NCBI RefSeq assembly: GCF_001413925.1
Contig: NZ_LBMJ01000001.1
Location: 1,900,001 to 1,964,000, forward strand
Source: Nonlabens sp. YIK11
GTDB lineage: Bacteria; Bacteroidota; Bacteroidia; Flavobacteriales; Flavobacteriaceae
DNA: 64,000 bases
Direction of reading: 5' to 3'
The position numbers and the translations under genes are program-made. Below, in pieces: positions 53,003 through 63,025 of this stretch; the first letter of the stretch is position 1; each line of letters starts with the position of its first letter. The notes beneath the pieces were generated by a model. It saw only the letters and a program-made list of their open reading frames with translations, was not told where the DNA came from and made no database searches.

Positions 53003-55471
53003 ATGAGAATAATAAAACTGTGTTGCATCGCGATGATTTATATCGCTTTCGCGAAAGCGAACTCACAAGAAAAACTATCCTATCAACAACCGTCTGAAGA
53101 GATCATGAAACTAGTGGACTATGATCGACCACCATCTGCACTCATTGATGAAAAGGCCGAAAACCTGATACTGCTGTATCGGGATACCTATAAATCCATT
53201 GCAGATTTGTCTGAAGAAGAAATGCGATTGGGCGGTCTACGAATCAACCCTAAAACCAATATAGGTAGTCGTACCACATTTTATGACAAGGTTGCGATTC
53301 AAAAAGTAGGCTCTAAAGAAGTAAAACCGGTAACGGGATTGCCTGCAAAACCCAAACTCTCTAACGTGAACTGGTCGCCAGATGAATCCATGATCGCCAT
53401 GACGCATACTACGTCTAATGGTACTGAGGTTTGGGTACTGGATATTGCAACGGCAAGTGCCCGTAAATTGACAGATGATACCGTGAATGCCAATATGGGA
53501 AACCCTATTGACTGGTTTGAGGACGGTAAATCTCTCATGGTAAAAATGCTGGCAGAAAATCGTCAACCTCTAATCGATACCAGTGTCGCCATTCCAGAAG
53601 GTCCTACGATCTCTACCAGTGATGGATCTAAAGCCCAGAATAGAACCTATCAGGATCTTTTGAAAAACCCGGCAGACGAGCACAATTTTGAGCAGCTTGC
53701 ACTTAGCAAATTGGTTAAAGTTAACCTTGACGGCACCGCGACAGATTTTTTGCCAGGTGCTATGTACACAGGCGTGAGCTTTTCACCAGATGGTTCTCAC
53801 GTGATGGTTTCCCAGTTGCAAAAACCGTTTTCCTATATAGTGACTTACGGCAGGTTCCCACAAAAATCTACCGTTTATGATGCGGCTGGAAATTTGGTAA
53901 CGGTCGTGAATGAAGTACCACTCATAGAAGAGATGCCTCAAGGATTCATGGCAGAACGTGAAGGGAAACGCAACATGAGCTGGCGAGCAGATAAACCTCA
54001 TACTTTAATGTATGCAGAGGTTCTGGATGGTGGCGATCCAGAAAGAGAAGTTCCTTATCGTGATATTGTTTACAGTTGGGAAGCTCCTTTTAATGATAGC
54101 ACAGCTACAGAGTTGCTTAAGACTAAAGACCGTTTTTCGGGAATTCTGTTTGGTGATGACAATACAGCGATCGCTTATGATTATTGGTGGAATACAAGAA
54201 ATACGAGAACCTATGTTTTTGATCCATCAGACAACACGGTTGAACCTAAGGTGATTTTTGACCGCAGTTATCAAGATGTGTATTCAGACCCTGGTAATTT
54301 TGTTACCACTAAAAATGAATACGGCAACAGTGTCCTAAAACTAAACGGTAGCAATGTTTATTTAATGGGTGATGGCTACAGTGATAAAGGCCAATTCCCA
54401 TTTGTGGATCAAATGAACCTGAACGCGGCAACTACTAAACGTTTATATGAATCTGCTTATACAGATAAAAAGGAAACGCTGGTGGAGGCGTTGGATATGG
54501 ATAAAGGAAAAATTCTGGTAAGAATTGAAGGTCCTACAGAATATCCTAATTACTACATACGCAACATTGAAAAGAAAAATAAACTGGATCAAATCAGCTT
54601 TTTTGAGAATCCATTTTCTGGATTGCAAAATGTTCATAAAGAGCTGATTACTTACAAACGTGATGATGGTGTGGACTTGAGTGCGACTCTTTATCTACCA
54701 CCTAATTATGACATGAAGAAAAAGGAGAAGCTTCCTATGCTGGTATGGGCTTATCCTCGTGAATATAAGGATGCAGCCAGTGCTGGTCAAAACACCCAAA
54801 ACCCTAACGAGTTTATATACCCTAGCTACGGTAGTTTTGTGTACTGGGTCATGAAGGGTTATGCCGTGCTGGACGATGCTGCTTTCCCTATCATAGGTGA
54901 AGGTGATCAAGAGCCTAACGATACCTTTATCAAGCAATTAGTGGCAAACGGAAAAGCTGCCATAGATGCCGTGGATGACATGGGTTATATCGATAGAAAT
55001 AGAGTAGGAGTTGGCGGCCACAGTTATGGCGCCTTCATGACCGCAAACCTACTTGCGCACTCTGATTTATTTGCCGCTGGTATCGCGAGATCAGGAGCCT
55101 ATAATCGAACCTTGACACCTTTTGGTTTCCAGAGTGAGGAACGCAATTACTGGGAAGCACCAGACATTTATAACACGATGTCACCATTCATGAATGCAGA
55201 AAAAGTGGACGAGCCTATTCTATTGGTACACGGGCAGGCAGACAACAATAGTGGTACCTACCCATTGCAAAGTGAACGTTATTTCAACGCTTTGAAGGGA
55301 TTAGGAGCCACGGCAAGGTTAGTGATGCTACCAAAGGAAAGCCACGGCTATGCGGCAAAAGAGTCCATTCTTCACGTGTTGTGGGAGCAAGACCAGTGGC
55401 TTGAAAAATACGTCAAGAACAAAACAACAACTTCTAACGAAATGAAAACAGATGCCAAGATGAAGGGATAA
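53003..55471 (+). CDS. S9-family prolyl oligopeptidase-like serine peptidase
   Basis: The 822-residue exported protein has a signal peptide (about 1-23), a beta-propeller-like N-terminal region (about 90-550) and an alpha/beta-hydrolase domain (about 560-800) with Ser674 in GGHSYGAF, the Asp in the HGQADNNS region and His781 in ESHGYA. This is the layout of dipeptidyl or acylaminoacyl peptidases and of glutamyl endopeptidases; substrate specificity is not evident. The palindrome at 53044 falls within the signal peptide (YIAFAKANSQ). Confidence 0.88.
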   Translation: MRIIKLCCIAMIYIAFAKANSQEKLSYQQPSEEIMKLVDYDRPPSALIDEKAENLILLYRDTYKSIADLSEEEMRLGGLRINPKTNIGSRTTFYDKVAIQKVGSKEVKPVTGLPAKPKLSNVNWSPDESMIAMTHTTSNGTEVWVLDIATASARKLTDDTVNANMGNPIDWFEDGKSLMVKMLAENRQPLIDTSVAIPEGPTISTSDGSKAQNRTYQDLLKNPADEHNFEQLALSKLVKVNLDGTATDFLPGAMYTGVSFSPDGSHVMVSQLQKPFSYIVTYGRFPQKSTVYDAAGNLVTVVNEVPLIEEMPQGFMAEREGKRNMSWRADKPHTLMYAEVLDGGDPEREVPYRDIVYSWEAPFNDSTATELLKTKDRFSGILFGDDNTAIAYDYWWNTRNTRTYVFDPSDNTVEPKVIFDRSYQDVYSDPGNFVTTKNEYGNSVLKLNGSNVYLMGDGYSDKGQFPFVDQMNLNAATTKRLYESAYTDKKETLVEALDMDKGKILVRIEGPTEYPNYYIRNIEKKNKLDQISFFENPFSGLQNVHKELITYKRDDGVDLSATLYLPPNYDMKKKEKLPMLVWAYPREYKDAASAGQNTQNPNEFIYPSYGSFVYWVMKGYAVLDDAAFPIIGEGDQEPNDTFIKQLVANGKAAIDAVDDMGYIDRNRVGVGGHSYGAFMTANLLAHSDLFAAGIARSGAYNRTLTPFGFQSEERNYWEAPDIYNTMSPFMNAEKVDEPILLVHGQADNNSGTYPLQSERYFNALKGLGATARLVMLPKESHGYAAKESILHVLWEQDQWLEKYVKNKTTTSNEMKTDAKMKG
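53044..53059. repeat. 16-bp palindrome inside a signal-peptide coding sequence
   Basis: Perfect copy, read as IAFAKAN at the end of the signal peptide of the S9 peptidase. Confidence 0.95.
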
Positions 55472-55509
55472 TCAGGCTCTAATTATTATTTGAGTAATTA
55501 CAATTTTAG

Positions 55510-55541
55510 AATGCGGTTCTTTCATGAGAGCCGCATTTTTT
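55510..55541 (+). terminator. Intrinsic terminator of the S9 peptidase gene
   Basis: Stem AATGCGG/CCGCATT (55510-55516 and 55531-55537), with further weak pairing in between, then a T-run to 55541. Confidence 0.8.
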
Positions 55542-55548
55542 ATGATCT

Positions 55549-55564
55549 CGCTTTCGCGAAAGCG
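55549..55564. repeat. 16-bp palindrome, intergenic, before the DUF4268 gene
   Basis: Perfect copy immediately after a terminator. Confidence 0.95.
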
Positions 55565-55599
55565 AACTCCTTCATGGCAAGGTTGTATTTTTACCGCCT

Positions 55600-56028
55600 A
55601 TGTTTTCAAAGGAAGAAGCAAAACAGGTACGTCAGGATTTTTGGACGTTTTTCGGTAAGAGATTCCAGCGCAAGTGGACGTTGTACAATACCAAGATTAA
55701 GGATGTTGTCCTAAAGTTTTCTATGGAAGACCATCGTGCCATGGTTTCCATCGATATAGAGCACGACGATGAGATTTTTAGGCACTACTATTTTGAGAAG
55801 TTTGAGAGCTTTAAATCGGTTATGCGGGATGAAGTAGGTGACGACCTGATTTTTGAGCGGGATTACCTTTTAGAATCGGGTAAAGTGATCTCTAGGATTT
55901 TTGTTTTTATGGAAGGTGTCAAGATTACCAGAAAAACCCACTGGCCAGAAGTGTATGAATTCTTTTATGAGAATATGGATAAATTGGAAGCCTTTTTCTG
56001 GGAATACAAAGACTTTATAGAAGATTGA
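55600..56028 (+). CDS. DUF4268-domain protein
   Basis: The 142-residue cytoplasmic protein starts MFSKEEAKQVRQDFWTFFGKRF and matches the DUF4268 family (RKWTLYNTKIKDVVLKFSMED). It has no signal or membrane segment. Function is unknown, though DUF4268 is sometimes linked with nuclease-like folds. It is alone between the S9 peptidase and the convergent HPt gene. A longer overlapping frame at 55490 was rejected. Confidence 0.75.
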   Translation: MFSKEEAKQVRQDFWTFFGKRFQRKWTLYNTKIKDVVLKFSMEDHRAMVSIDIEHDDEIFRHYYFEKFESFKSVMRDEVGDDLIFERDYLLESGKVISRIFVFMEGVKITRKTHWPEVYEFFYENMDKLEAFFWEYKDFIED

Positions 56029-56061
56029 GAAGAATCGACCTTACGTCTAAAGAAGAAATAA

Positions 56062-56433
56062 TTATATCTTCTTTTTAAGATGCTTAATGGTGCGCATGAT
56101 CAGTTTTAAACCTTCTTCATAACCATCTTGAAATTGTTTAAAGAGCACTGGAATCTCGTGAGTGTTCTCCTTACGTTTTGCCCTATCCTCAATTTCTTGT
56201 AGCAACAACGTTTCCTTTTCCATGCCCAGCATGCGGTAGCTGCTTTTGACTTTGTGGGCAAGCAAACCAGAGGCATAATAATCTTCCTGACCCATTTTGC
56301 TTATGAGGTCGTCATAATCCATGGGAACTTCTTGCATGAACATTTCCAGTACCGCAACAAAAGTTTCAGGATCATCACCAAAGGATTCCCGCAACTGTTC
56401 TAATTCAAGTATATCGTTCTTGCTCATATTCAA
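56062..56433 (-). CDS. Second HPt-domain protein
   Basis: The 123-residue helical protein has the HPt motif LAHKVKSSYRMLGM (phospho-His about 60). It is not paired with a kinase gene here and could receive phosphate from any hybrid kinase in the cell, including the operon at 1680. The start may be the first or the third codon (MNM). It lies 5 nt after the truncated comM and probably was co-transcribed with it when that gene was intact. Confidence 0.75.
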   Translation of the reverse strand: MNMSKNDILELEQLRESFGDDPETFVAVLEMFMQEVPMDYDDLISKMGQEDYYASGLLAHKVKSSYRMLGMEKETLLLQEIEDRAKRKENTHEIPVLFKQFQDGYEEGLKLIMRTIKHLKKKI

Positions 56434-56438
56434 CTATT

Positions 56439-57176
56439 TTATGCCAACCAACCATCACGATCTAGGCTGCGGTACTGTATGGCTTCGGCAATGTGCGTGC
56501 CGGTCACTCGCTCACTTTTATCCAGATCTGCAATGGTTCTGGCCACCTTCAAGATGCGATCGTACGCGCGAGCGCTCAAATTTAAGCGTTCCATCGCATT
56601 TTTCAATAAATCTTTGCTAGCATCATCGAGTGCACAGTATTTTCTTATCTCTTTTGTTCCCATTTGTGCATTGTAATGGGTTTTATCGCTTTCGCGAAAG
56701 CGAGCCGTTTGAACATTTCTCGCCGCCGTAACACGCTCTCTAATCACGGTAGATTTTTCTGCTGGGCGATCTTCGGTAAGCTTTTCAAAGGGCACTGGAG
56801 TGACCTCAATATGGATGTCAATTCTATCCAACAATGGCCCAGAAACCTTGCTCAGATAGCGTTGCATCTCGGCTGGGCTACTTTGCACCCGTGCGCTGGG
56901 ATCGTTAAAATAACCACTGGGACTTGGGTTCATACTCGCCACCAACATAAAACTGGATGGATAGGTAATCGTAAATTTTGCTCTCGAAATAGTCACCTCG
57001 CGATCCTCAAGAGGTTGTCTCATGACTTCCAAAACGGCTCTTTTAAATTCTGGTAGTTCGTCGAGAAAAAGTACACCGTTGTGCGATAAAGAGATCTCTC
57101 CAGGTTGTGGATAAGCTCCACCGCCTACTAAGGCGACATCTGTTAAAGTATCTAATGTGGTGGTTGTCGTAATCAA
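56439..57176 (-). pseudogene. comM: 3' fragment of comM/yifB (Mg-chelatase-like AAA ATPase)
   Basis: Only the C-terminal half is present: ALVGGGAYPQPGEISLSHNGVLFLDELPEF (Walker B), the sensor region and the C-terminal Mg-chelatase domain, 245 residues against about 510 for the family. The Walker A motif and N-terminal Lon-like domain are missing. Similarity stops just before DVALVGGG, where HHT-S-type residues are expected. ComM is a branch-migration helicase for natural transformation. The gene is a known insertion hotspot, and phage-tail-like DNA begins here. The frame shown begins at a TTG that is not the natural start. It contains a palindrome copy (ARFRESD). Confidence 0.75.
56687..56702. 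repeat. 16-bp palindrome inside the comM fragment
   Basis: Perfect copy, read as ARFRESD (alternative frame to AFAKA). Last copy in the window. Confidence 0.95.
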
Positions 57177-57376
57177 AGTATTAGAGGGATTAAATACTTA
57201 TAAAGTATCGCCATCACTACGACAATCACAAACAATGAAATTAGAAGCTTACCAAATACTGTATTAAAAATATCAGTTCTGGGATTATTATAGTTGTTCG
57301 TGTATCTATAATCTTTTTCAGATGGTCTAAGCCATTCTAAGTAATAGCTCCATTGACGTTTTAACCAGTATTTCAA
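57173..57376 (-). CDS. Small membrane protein at the phage-like region edge
   Basis: The 67-residue protein has a charged N-terminal half (MKYWLKRQWSYYLEWLRPSEKDYR) and one C-terminal membrane segment (about 43-65). No family was recognised. Its stop codon overlaps the start frame of the comM fragment, so it lies exactly at the junction. Confidence 0.5.
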   Translation of the reverse strand: MKYWLKRQWSYYLEWLRPSEKDYRYTNNYNNPRTDIFNTVFGKLLISLFVIVVVMAILYKYLIPLIL

Positions 57377-57385
57377 AGTTTACAT

Positions 57386-58363
57386 TTATTCTGTATCAGG
57401 CGTTAGTTCGGCTTCAAGATTTCGTTCTGCAACATAAACATCTAAATCTGTAACACTTAATCCTACTTGGTAAGTACGTTTAAAACTGGTGTTAGATGTG
57501 TACAATTTGTTTTCAAATGAGAATGCAGATGCTGGTGAAGGTAAATTGTTTACTGTGATTTTATTACCCTTTTCTTTGAATTTCTTTGATGTTATTTCAG
57601 TAACCGTAATCCCGGATATGAGATACATCTTTTCATCATTTGCTTGGGCTAATGTTCTCATTGCTGTAATACCGTTTACTAATTTCTTATCATCAATATA
57701 TTTACTGTCTAGGACTGCTTTGAGAATATCTGTAACAGTATAGTTAGCTATTTCCTTTTCATTGAGATTTACACCTATAAATAATCCAAAAGATGTATTT
57801 CTTTCATCTTTGTAAATATGTGATTCTAGTTCACCGTTCTTTGGTGTTTCTACTTTCGGTTTATAATCATCTTTACTAAATTGAATACCACCTACTTTCA
57901 TACCATTAGGGCTTTTGTAAACTATTCTACCTAAAAGTAATTCTAACTTATCTCTATAAACATCGATACCTGCGTTTTTAACGTAGGTTCTATCCTTTAG
58001 CATATTCATATGTGGCAATCCAGAAAAGTCTACTTCATAGTCATAAGAATTCACTGCTACCGACGAATTATAAATCTTCAATGATTCTTGCTCCATTTGC
58101 TCGATAGCTGCTTTATTAGCAGTTGCAAAAATCTCTTCAAAATCAGAAGCTTTTGTAGCCGACACCAAGGTTGACCAATCCTCATTTTCTTCCGCTATAT
58201 CAACTATCGACCCCATTTCATCTTCATCTTCTTCATACATAGCTTCACTCATTGATTCAGAAGCTTCTTCTTTCTTTGTTTCTTTACAGGAAATGCTAAC
58301 AACTCCTATTAGAACTATTAAAAGGAATGTTTTACTAGGTTGAAAAATTGTAATTGATTTCAT
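57386..58363 (-). CDS. Hypothetical lipoprotein of the phage-like region
   Basis: The 325-residue protein has a lipoprotein signal peptide (VVSISC, Cys about 26), a highly acidic stretch (EEDEDEMGS-like, about 35-60) and a mixed alpha/beta domain with no recognised family. It ends 9 nt before the small membrane protein. Surface lipoproteins at prophage edges sometimes exclude other phages, but nothing specific supports this here. Confidence 0.55.
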   Translation of the reverse strand: MKSITIFQPSKTFLLIVLIGVVSISCKETKKEEASESMSEAMYEEDEDEMGSIVDIAEENEDWSTLVSATKASDFEEIFATANKAAIEQMEQESLKIYNSSVAVNSYDYEVDFSGLPHMNMLKDRTYVKNAGIDVYRDKLELLLGRIVYKSPNGMKVGGIQFSKDDYKPKVETPKNGELESHIYKDERNTSFGLFIGVNLNEKEIANYTVTDILKAVLDSKYIDDKKLVNGITAMRTLAQANDEKMYLISGITVTEITSKKFKEKGNKITVNNLPSPASAFSFENKLYTSNTSFKRTYQVGLSVTDLDVYVAERNLEAELTPDTE

Positions 58364-58414
58364 AATTGGTTGATTTATAATTGGTTCATTAAATGTAATT
58401 TATTTTTTGAGTAT

Positions 58415-58441
58415 AAAAAAATACCCCATAAGGGGTATTTC
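58415..58441 (-). terminator. Intrinsic terminator after the tape-measure-like gene
   Basis: Stem AAATACCCC/GGGGTATTT (58420-58428 and 58433-58441) with a 4-nt loop and a T-run on the minus strand. It may work in both directions. Confidence 0.85.
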
Positions 58442-58462
58442 TTATCATCACCGAATGGGTAT

Positions 58463-61093
58463 TTAAAATGAAGCTGATGCTTCAATTACACTTACGTTGT
58501 TTGATACCCTAGATATTTCATCCACTGATACTCTTGGTGATGGTAAACTTCTATTACTATCTGCAATCTTGCTTGCTAATACATCATAATCAATAAGTGC
58601 TGATGGTTTAATAGATACATTACCCAAGATACCACCGTTGGCAAACTTAACACCACCACCAGCTTCATTTAAAGCTGATAGAATAGGCGCAAACATCGAT
58701 GTGCTACGTTTATTAATAACTGCTTCACCACCTTCTAGTTCACCGTATGGTGTTTTAATTCCACCCTGTGAATGACTTCTACCGGATAACAAACCACCCC
58801 TAGCAAATTTGGTATCAGTTGAAGCAATCTTTTTAACTGTTTGTAATCCAGATGTAACGATAGCACCAGCACTTGCAATTTTTTGAATACTACCAAATGG
58901 TTCTGGCAATACAGATTTAGCACCAAGTACTTCTGTAAAACCTAGGTAACTGTTTATGGTTGCTTGTGCAATACCAGCAGCTTTACCGGCTCTTGTTTGT
59001 TTACCTAACAGTTGTGCTATAGCACCTAGTGTTTGTTCACTTGCAGCAATTCTAGCATCCTTAACAGCTTCATCAATTGCTATCTTTCTAGCTGCATACT
59101 TTTCATTGATAAGTTCAATAGATGCACCAGTTCTTTGTGCTGCTTCAACTTCTTGTAATCTATCTTGTTCTAATCTATCATAGGCTAATTGTATTTCACC
59201 TTCTCTACGTTCTGCATCAATTTCTTTTTTATTCTCTAGGTCTTCTAGTTCCTTTTCTTTTATAGCAGCATTTCTAGCTAATTCAGCTTCTTCAAGAGCA
59301 ATCCTATTTTCTTCATTGATTGCATTGATTGCCCTATTGTATTCTGTCTGACTAGATACACCTTCTTCTAATCTAAGTTGTTCAAACTCTCTTTGCTTTT
59401 CAGCAATAGCATTTAATCTTTCTTCTTCAATTCTTAATGCTTCATCACTGAAATATTTATCAGAATCTATTTTGGATTGGTTAGCTAGCTTGTATTGTTC
59501 TAGTTCATATTCAGCATTATCAACAGCTATTTCAGCTTGTCTTCTAGCTAGTTCTTGTTTGATTTCCAGAACACCAGTTTCATATTCTTCTTGCAGAATA
59601 TTCTTATTCTTAAGTTCAGCTTTTAGTATTTCAATTGACTTTTCAGCAATTACCTTTTCATCTTCCAACTGCTCTTCTAGGGTCTTTGCTCTTATACCTT
59701 GTTCTGCTATTAATAAATCTAGTTGCGCTTGTTGTCTGGCTATCGCTTTATCTGCATATTCTTTAGCTTTATCTGCTGCTTCTTTTTGGATTGCAACCCT
59801 GTTTACAAGTTGTTCTGATTCTTGTGAATTAATTCTTTCTTGGGTGTCCAATAGTTTTAATTCAGCTTCTGCTAGTTCATCTAGTGATTCTGCATTAGCA
59901 CCATTTTGTTTAACCTTTTGCTTTGCGATATCAATTGCTAATTGATTGATAGCAGTTTCTTCTTTTGCTTGGTTCTTTAGAATCTTACCTAAATCTTCAT
60001 TAGCTTTTATTCTTTCCCTAGTTGATTTAGTTTCATCATCCCTAATTTGTCTTTGCTTTTCAGCATCTAGTTCTGCTTGCTTTTGAATCTTTTCTAGTTC
60101 ACGTTTTCCTTTGGTTAGTTTGGCTTCTGCATCAGCTAAAGCTTTGGATTGTACAGCGTTTTCTTGAACAGCTTTATTAAAGGCTCTAAGGTCTTCTGCT
60201 GCTTTATCTAACCCTAACGCAGCTAGACCATTAGAAACAGTTTCTAATGTTTCGTAAATAGCTTTTTCAGCTAGTTCAAAACCTTTTACAATACCATCTA
60301 TAATAAATTCACCAAGTGGTTCTAAGGATTGTAAAAGCTTCTTAGCGAATCCTGTAAATACAGAAAACACCTTGGTAATCTTATTAGTAGATTCTTCTGA
60401 ACGATTCATAGCATTCTTCACCAAAAGGAATGCACCAACTAATACAGCTAGTACAGCACCAACTGGTGTTGCAATAAATGTTAATGAAGCTTTAGCTAGT
60501 CCTAGAAAACCACTAGCCATTCCTTTTAAACCATTAATCAATAGGGGTGTGGTTCCACCAGCAGCTTTAGCACGTTCTGAAAATCCAGCTAATCCACCGT
60601 TGAAGATGTTTATTTCTTGGAATGCATCGGTGATACCTTCCTTATAGTTACCAACGTTGTTTTTAAGTTGTTCCAAGTCAGAACCATTTTCATTAATGTA
60701 TTCTGTATTCTCATTAATCTTATCGTTGATTTCTTTAAGTGCATCAGCACCTTCTTTAGTTTCAGTATTAAGTTGATTTCTAACAGTTCTTAGTTCTTTG
60801 TTGTTAGCAACTGCCATATCAACAGAACGTACTTCTTTGTTAAGTTCCTTTGTTAGTTTCTCACTTGCTTGGGTAGTGGCTTGAAGTACCTTTTGTTGTT
60901 TGTTGTATTCTGACTTAAGTGATTTTAATGCAGCTTCATTTTCAATGAAAGTTTCACTGGATGTATCACCACTTCTTTTTAATTCTTTTTGCGTTTGAGA
61001 TAGTTCATCAATCGCTTTTTTGGTTTTGGTTAGTTCGCTTATCAGCTTCTTGTTATCAATCGCTAGTTCAGCTATTTTAATTACTTCTGGCAT
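58463..61093 (-). CDS. Phage tail tape-measure-like protein
   Basis: The 876-residue protein has a long N-terminal coiled coil (about 1-160), two hydrophobic segments (about 183-235) with a Gly-rich stretch and a very long charged coiled coil (about 330-690) rich in Glu, Lys and Ala, followed by a Ser/Gly-rich C-terminal region. This is the design of tape-measure proteins that set tail length. Composition and codon use are more AT-rich than in the core genes. The following two minus-strand genes encode large beta-rich proteins in the order usual for tail tips and fibres. Confidence 0.7.
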   Translation of the reverse strand: MPEVIKIAELAIDNKKLISELTKTKKAIDELSQTQKELKRSGDTSSETFIENEAALKSLKSEYNKQQKVLQATTQASEKLTKELNKEVRSVDMAVANNKELRTVRNQLNTETKEGADALKEINDKINENTEYINENGSDLEQLKNNVGNYKEGITDAFQEINIFNGGLAGFSERAKAAGGTTPLLINGLKGMASGFLGLAKASLTFIATPVGAVLAVLVGAFLLVKNAMNRSEESTNKITKVFSVFTGFAKKLLQSLEPLGEFIIDGIVKGFELAEKAIYETLETVSNGLAALGLDKAAEDLRAFNKAVQENAVQSKALADAEAKLTKGKRELEKIQKQAELDAEKQRQIRDDETKSTRERIKANEDLGKILKNQAKEETAINQLAIDIAKQKVKQNGANAESLDELAEAELKLLDTQERINSQESEQLVNRVAIQKEAADKAKEYADKAIARQQAQLDLLIAEQGIRAKTLEEQLEDEKVIAEKSIEILKAELKNKNILQEEYETGVLEIKQELARRQAEIAVDNAEYELEQYKLANQSKIDSDKYFSDEALRIEEERLNAIAEKQREFEQLRLEEGVSSQTEYNRAINAINEENRIALEEAELARNAAIKEKELEDLENKKEIDAERREGEIQLAYDRLEQDRLQEVEAAQRTGASIELINEKYAARKIAIDEAVKDARIAASEQTLGAIAQLLGKQTRAGKAAGIAQATINSYLGFTEVLGAKSVLPEPFGSIQKIASAGAIVTSGLQTVKKIASTDTKFARGGLLSGRSHSQGGIKTPYGELEGGEAVINKRSTSMFAPILSALNEAGGGVKFANGGILGNVSIKPSALIDYDVLASKIADSNRSLPSPRVSVDEISRVSNNVSVIEASASF

Positions 61094-61135
61094 TCTATTG
61101 CATAGTGTTTCCTTTTGTGATGCTACTGCATCTTA

Positions 61136-63025
61136 TTAATCATTCAGTTCAAACATTTCTATTTTGCTTGTTCCTTTGCTATTACTTTTTACTGTATTCA
61201 AATAATAATATTTACCGGTCTGTTTTAAATACTTAAGCCTGATGAATGATAGGTTCATTAAGTCTATATCAGTTAAAAAGGCATTGATGGTAACCTTTTT
61301 GTTTTTATTCAAAAGCTTAGTTAGTTCTGAATAGTAGTTATTGATGAAGTAATCAAAATCACAATCATCATCACTTACAGATGATATTAAACCGGCATAA
61401 CTACTAACAGCACCATTATCATAAAGTTTATAGTTGAAAATCTTATTAGGCTTTTCGTGTCTTAGTAGGGATAAATCACTTTTGATTGGTTCATATTGAA
61501 TGGTACCATTGGTTTCTTTTGTTTTCCATAATGGTATTTGTTTCAATGCACCTTGGGAATTATAAATACTAAAGTTCCTTACCCTAAAAATTGAAGTGAA
61601 TAAATCCTTTTCTTCTGCTAGATGTTCATTGTCTATAAATAGGTTTCCATCTTGTCTTTGTGGTACTAACAATTCTTCATTGTTTTCTTCATATTTGAAC
61701 CTCATTCTATTGTTTCTGGCATAATCATTCAATGAATAATTTTCACTCTCAATAGATATCACCTTATCAGTCCAGTCTTCTGCATTAGCCCTATTTTTCA
61801 ATAGGTCTTCCATAGTAAGAAATTTTAAATTATTTCCATTGGTAGCTGATACGATTAGCCCATAATGCTGCATTATAGATTTAATAAATGCTGATTGGTC
61901 AACATCCACATACAGCTTGGAAAAGTCTATTAAACGACCACCACTGACTTCATAAAGCGATAGGGTAGCGATGTTACTAAAGTCGTATACGTAACCTTCA
62001 TCATATTCATCATTGAAATCTGGGTCATAATCATAGTATTGTGATTCTGCTTTGGTTTGAACTCTAAGAACATCACCAACAGCTACATCTATAAATGCTG
62101 TTTGTGTGGTATTCAAGCTTCTATTATTTAGAACTACATTACCATTTCTTAGTATTTCGGTTGAACATCCACCATAGTATTCAAGTAAATCTGGTGTCAA
62201 TTCTACCTTAATTCTACCGGTGTAGTTTGAAATGATATTGCCATTAGATATTCTAAAGCTCGTTGTACTGCCGTTGGTTAAACTTAAAGGCATTGGGAAA
62301 TAATGAGTAACCCTGTTTTGACCTTGATAGAAACCACCTTCATCTGATGAAGTATAGCTAGAGATTAATGAATCATTTGATGGTGGTATATTGACCACAT
62401 CCAATCCCTTATTGGGTGTGATAATTTTTCTTTTAAAATCTTCTGATTCAAATAAGTCACCTTCATAGGTATATCCATTTTGGGTGAAAATCATATCCCA
62501 AAGTGTGGATAGAAATAGTGCTGGTAGTTGATATTCAATTTGCCATAGGTCACCACTGAATTTACCACCATAATCTGCAAATGGGTAGGTGTAACCATTA
62601 GTGTTCGAATGACTATCTAACCAAAGGGTTTCGGTTAAAAAATGATTGTATTCACCAAAATCTAAATCACTAAGCTTTTTACCTTTAATTTTCTCTGAGA
62701 GATTGATTATACCATCAAAGATTGCAGCATCAAATGAATCTTTGTTAGTTTCCCTCACTTGCATATATCCGGATGATATGATGGGTATGGTATCAGAATT
62801 ATAGGAACAAGGTAACTTCCTATAAGGCACATTTGAGGTATTACCATTAATACCTAAGTTTTCAAATATTGTAATATTCCTACTGGTTTTAGGAAATGAT
62901 ATAGTGTTACTATAAGTACTGTTTCTAGTACTTATATCACTGATATTGTTTATCTGATAGGTTAGGTTTATTTCTTCACCTTCATATAAGTCTAATTGCT
63001 TTCCATTTACTGTTACTGTATTCAT
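61136..63025 (-). CDS. Putative phage tail or baseplate protein
   Basis: The 629-residue protein is beta-rich and low in cysteine, beginning MNTVTVNGKQLDLYEGEEINLTYQ. It has no signal peptide and no recognised family. The position next to a tape-measure-like gene, the AT-rich composition and the absence of palindrome copies fit a structural tail protein. Its stop is 42 nt before the tape-measure-like start. Confidence 0.5.
   Translation of the reverse strand: MNTVTVNGKQLDLYEGEEINLTYQINNISDISTRNSTYSNTISFPKTSRNITIFENLGINGNTSNVPYRKLPCSYNSDTIPIISSGYMQVRETNKDSFDAAIFDGIINLSEKIKGKKLSDLDFGEYNHFLTETLWLDSHSNTNGYTYPFADYGGKFSGDLWQIEYQLPALFLSTLWDMIFTQNGYTYEGDLFESEDFKRKIITPNKGLDVVNIPPSNDSLISSYTSSDEGGFYQGQNRVTHYFPMPLSLTNGSTTSFRISNGNIISNYTGRIKVELTPDLLEYYGGCSTEILRNGNVVLNNRSLNTTQTAFIDVAVGDVLRVQTKAESQYYDYDPDFNDEYDEGYVYDFSNIATLSLYEVSGGRLIDFSKLYVDVDQSAFIKSIMQHYGLIVSATNGNNLKFLTMEDLLKNRANAEDWTDKVISIESENYSLNDYARNNRMRFKYEENNEELLVPQRQDGNLFIDNEHLAEEKDLFTSIFRVRNFSIYNSQGALKQIPLWKTKETNGTIQYEPIKSDLSLLRHEKPNKIFNYKLYDNGAVSSYAGLISSVSDDDCDFDYFINNYYSELTKLLNKNKKVTINAFLTDIDLMNLSFIRLKYLKQTGKYYYLNTVKSNSKGTSKIEMFELND

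Noticed and set aside
55490..55714. Frame overlapping the DUF4268 gene start
   Set aside because: It runs through the terminator and the palindrome and overlaps the better-supported DUF4268 frame.
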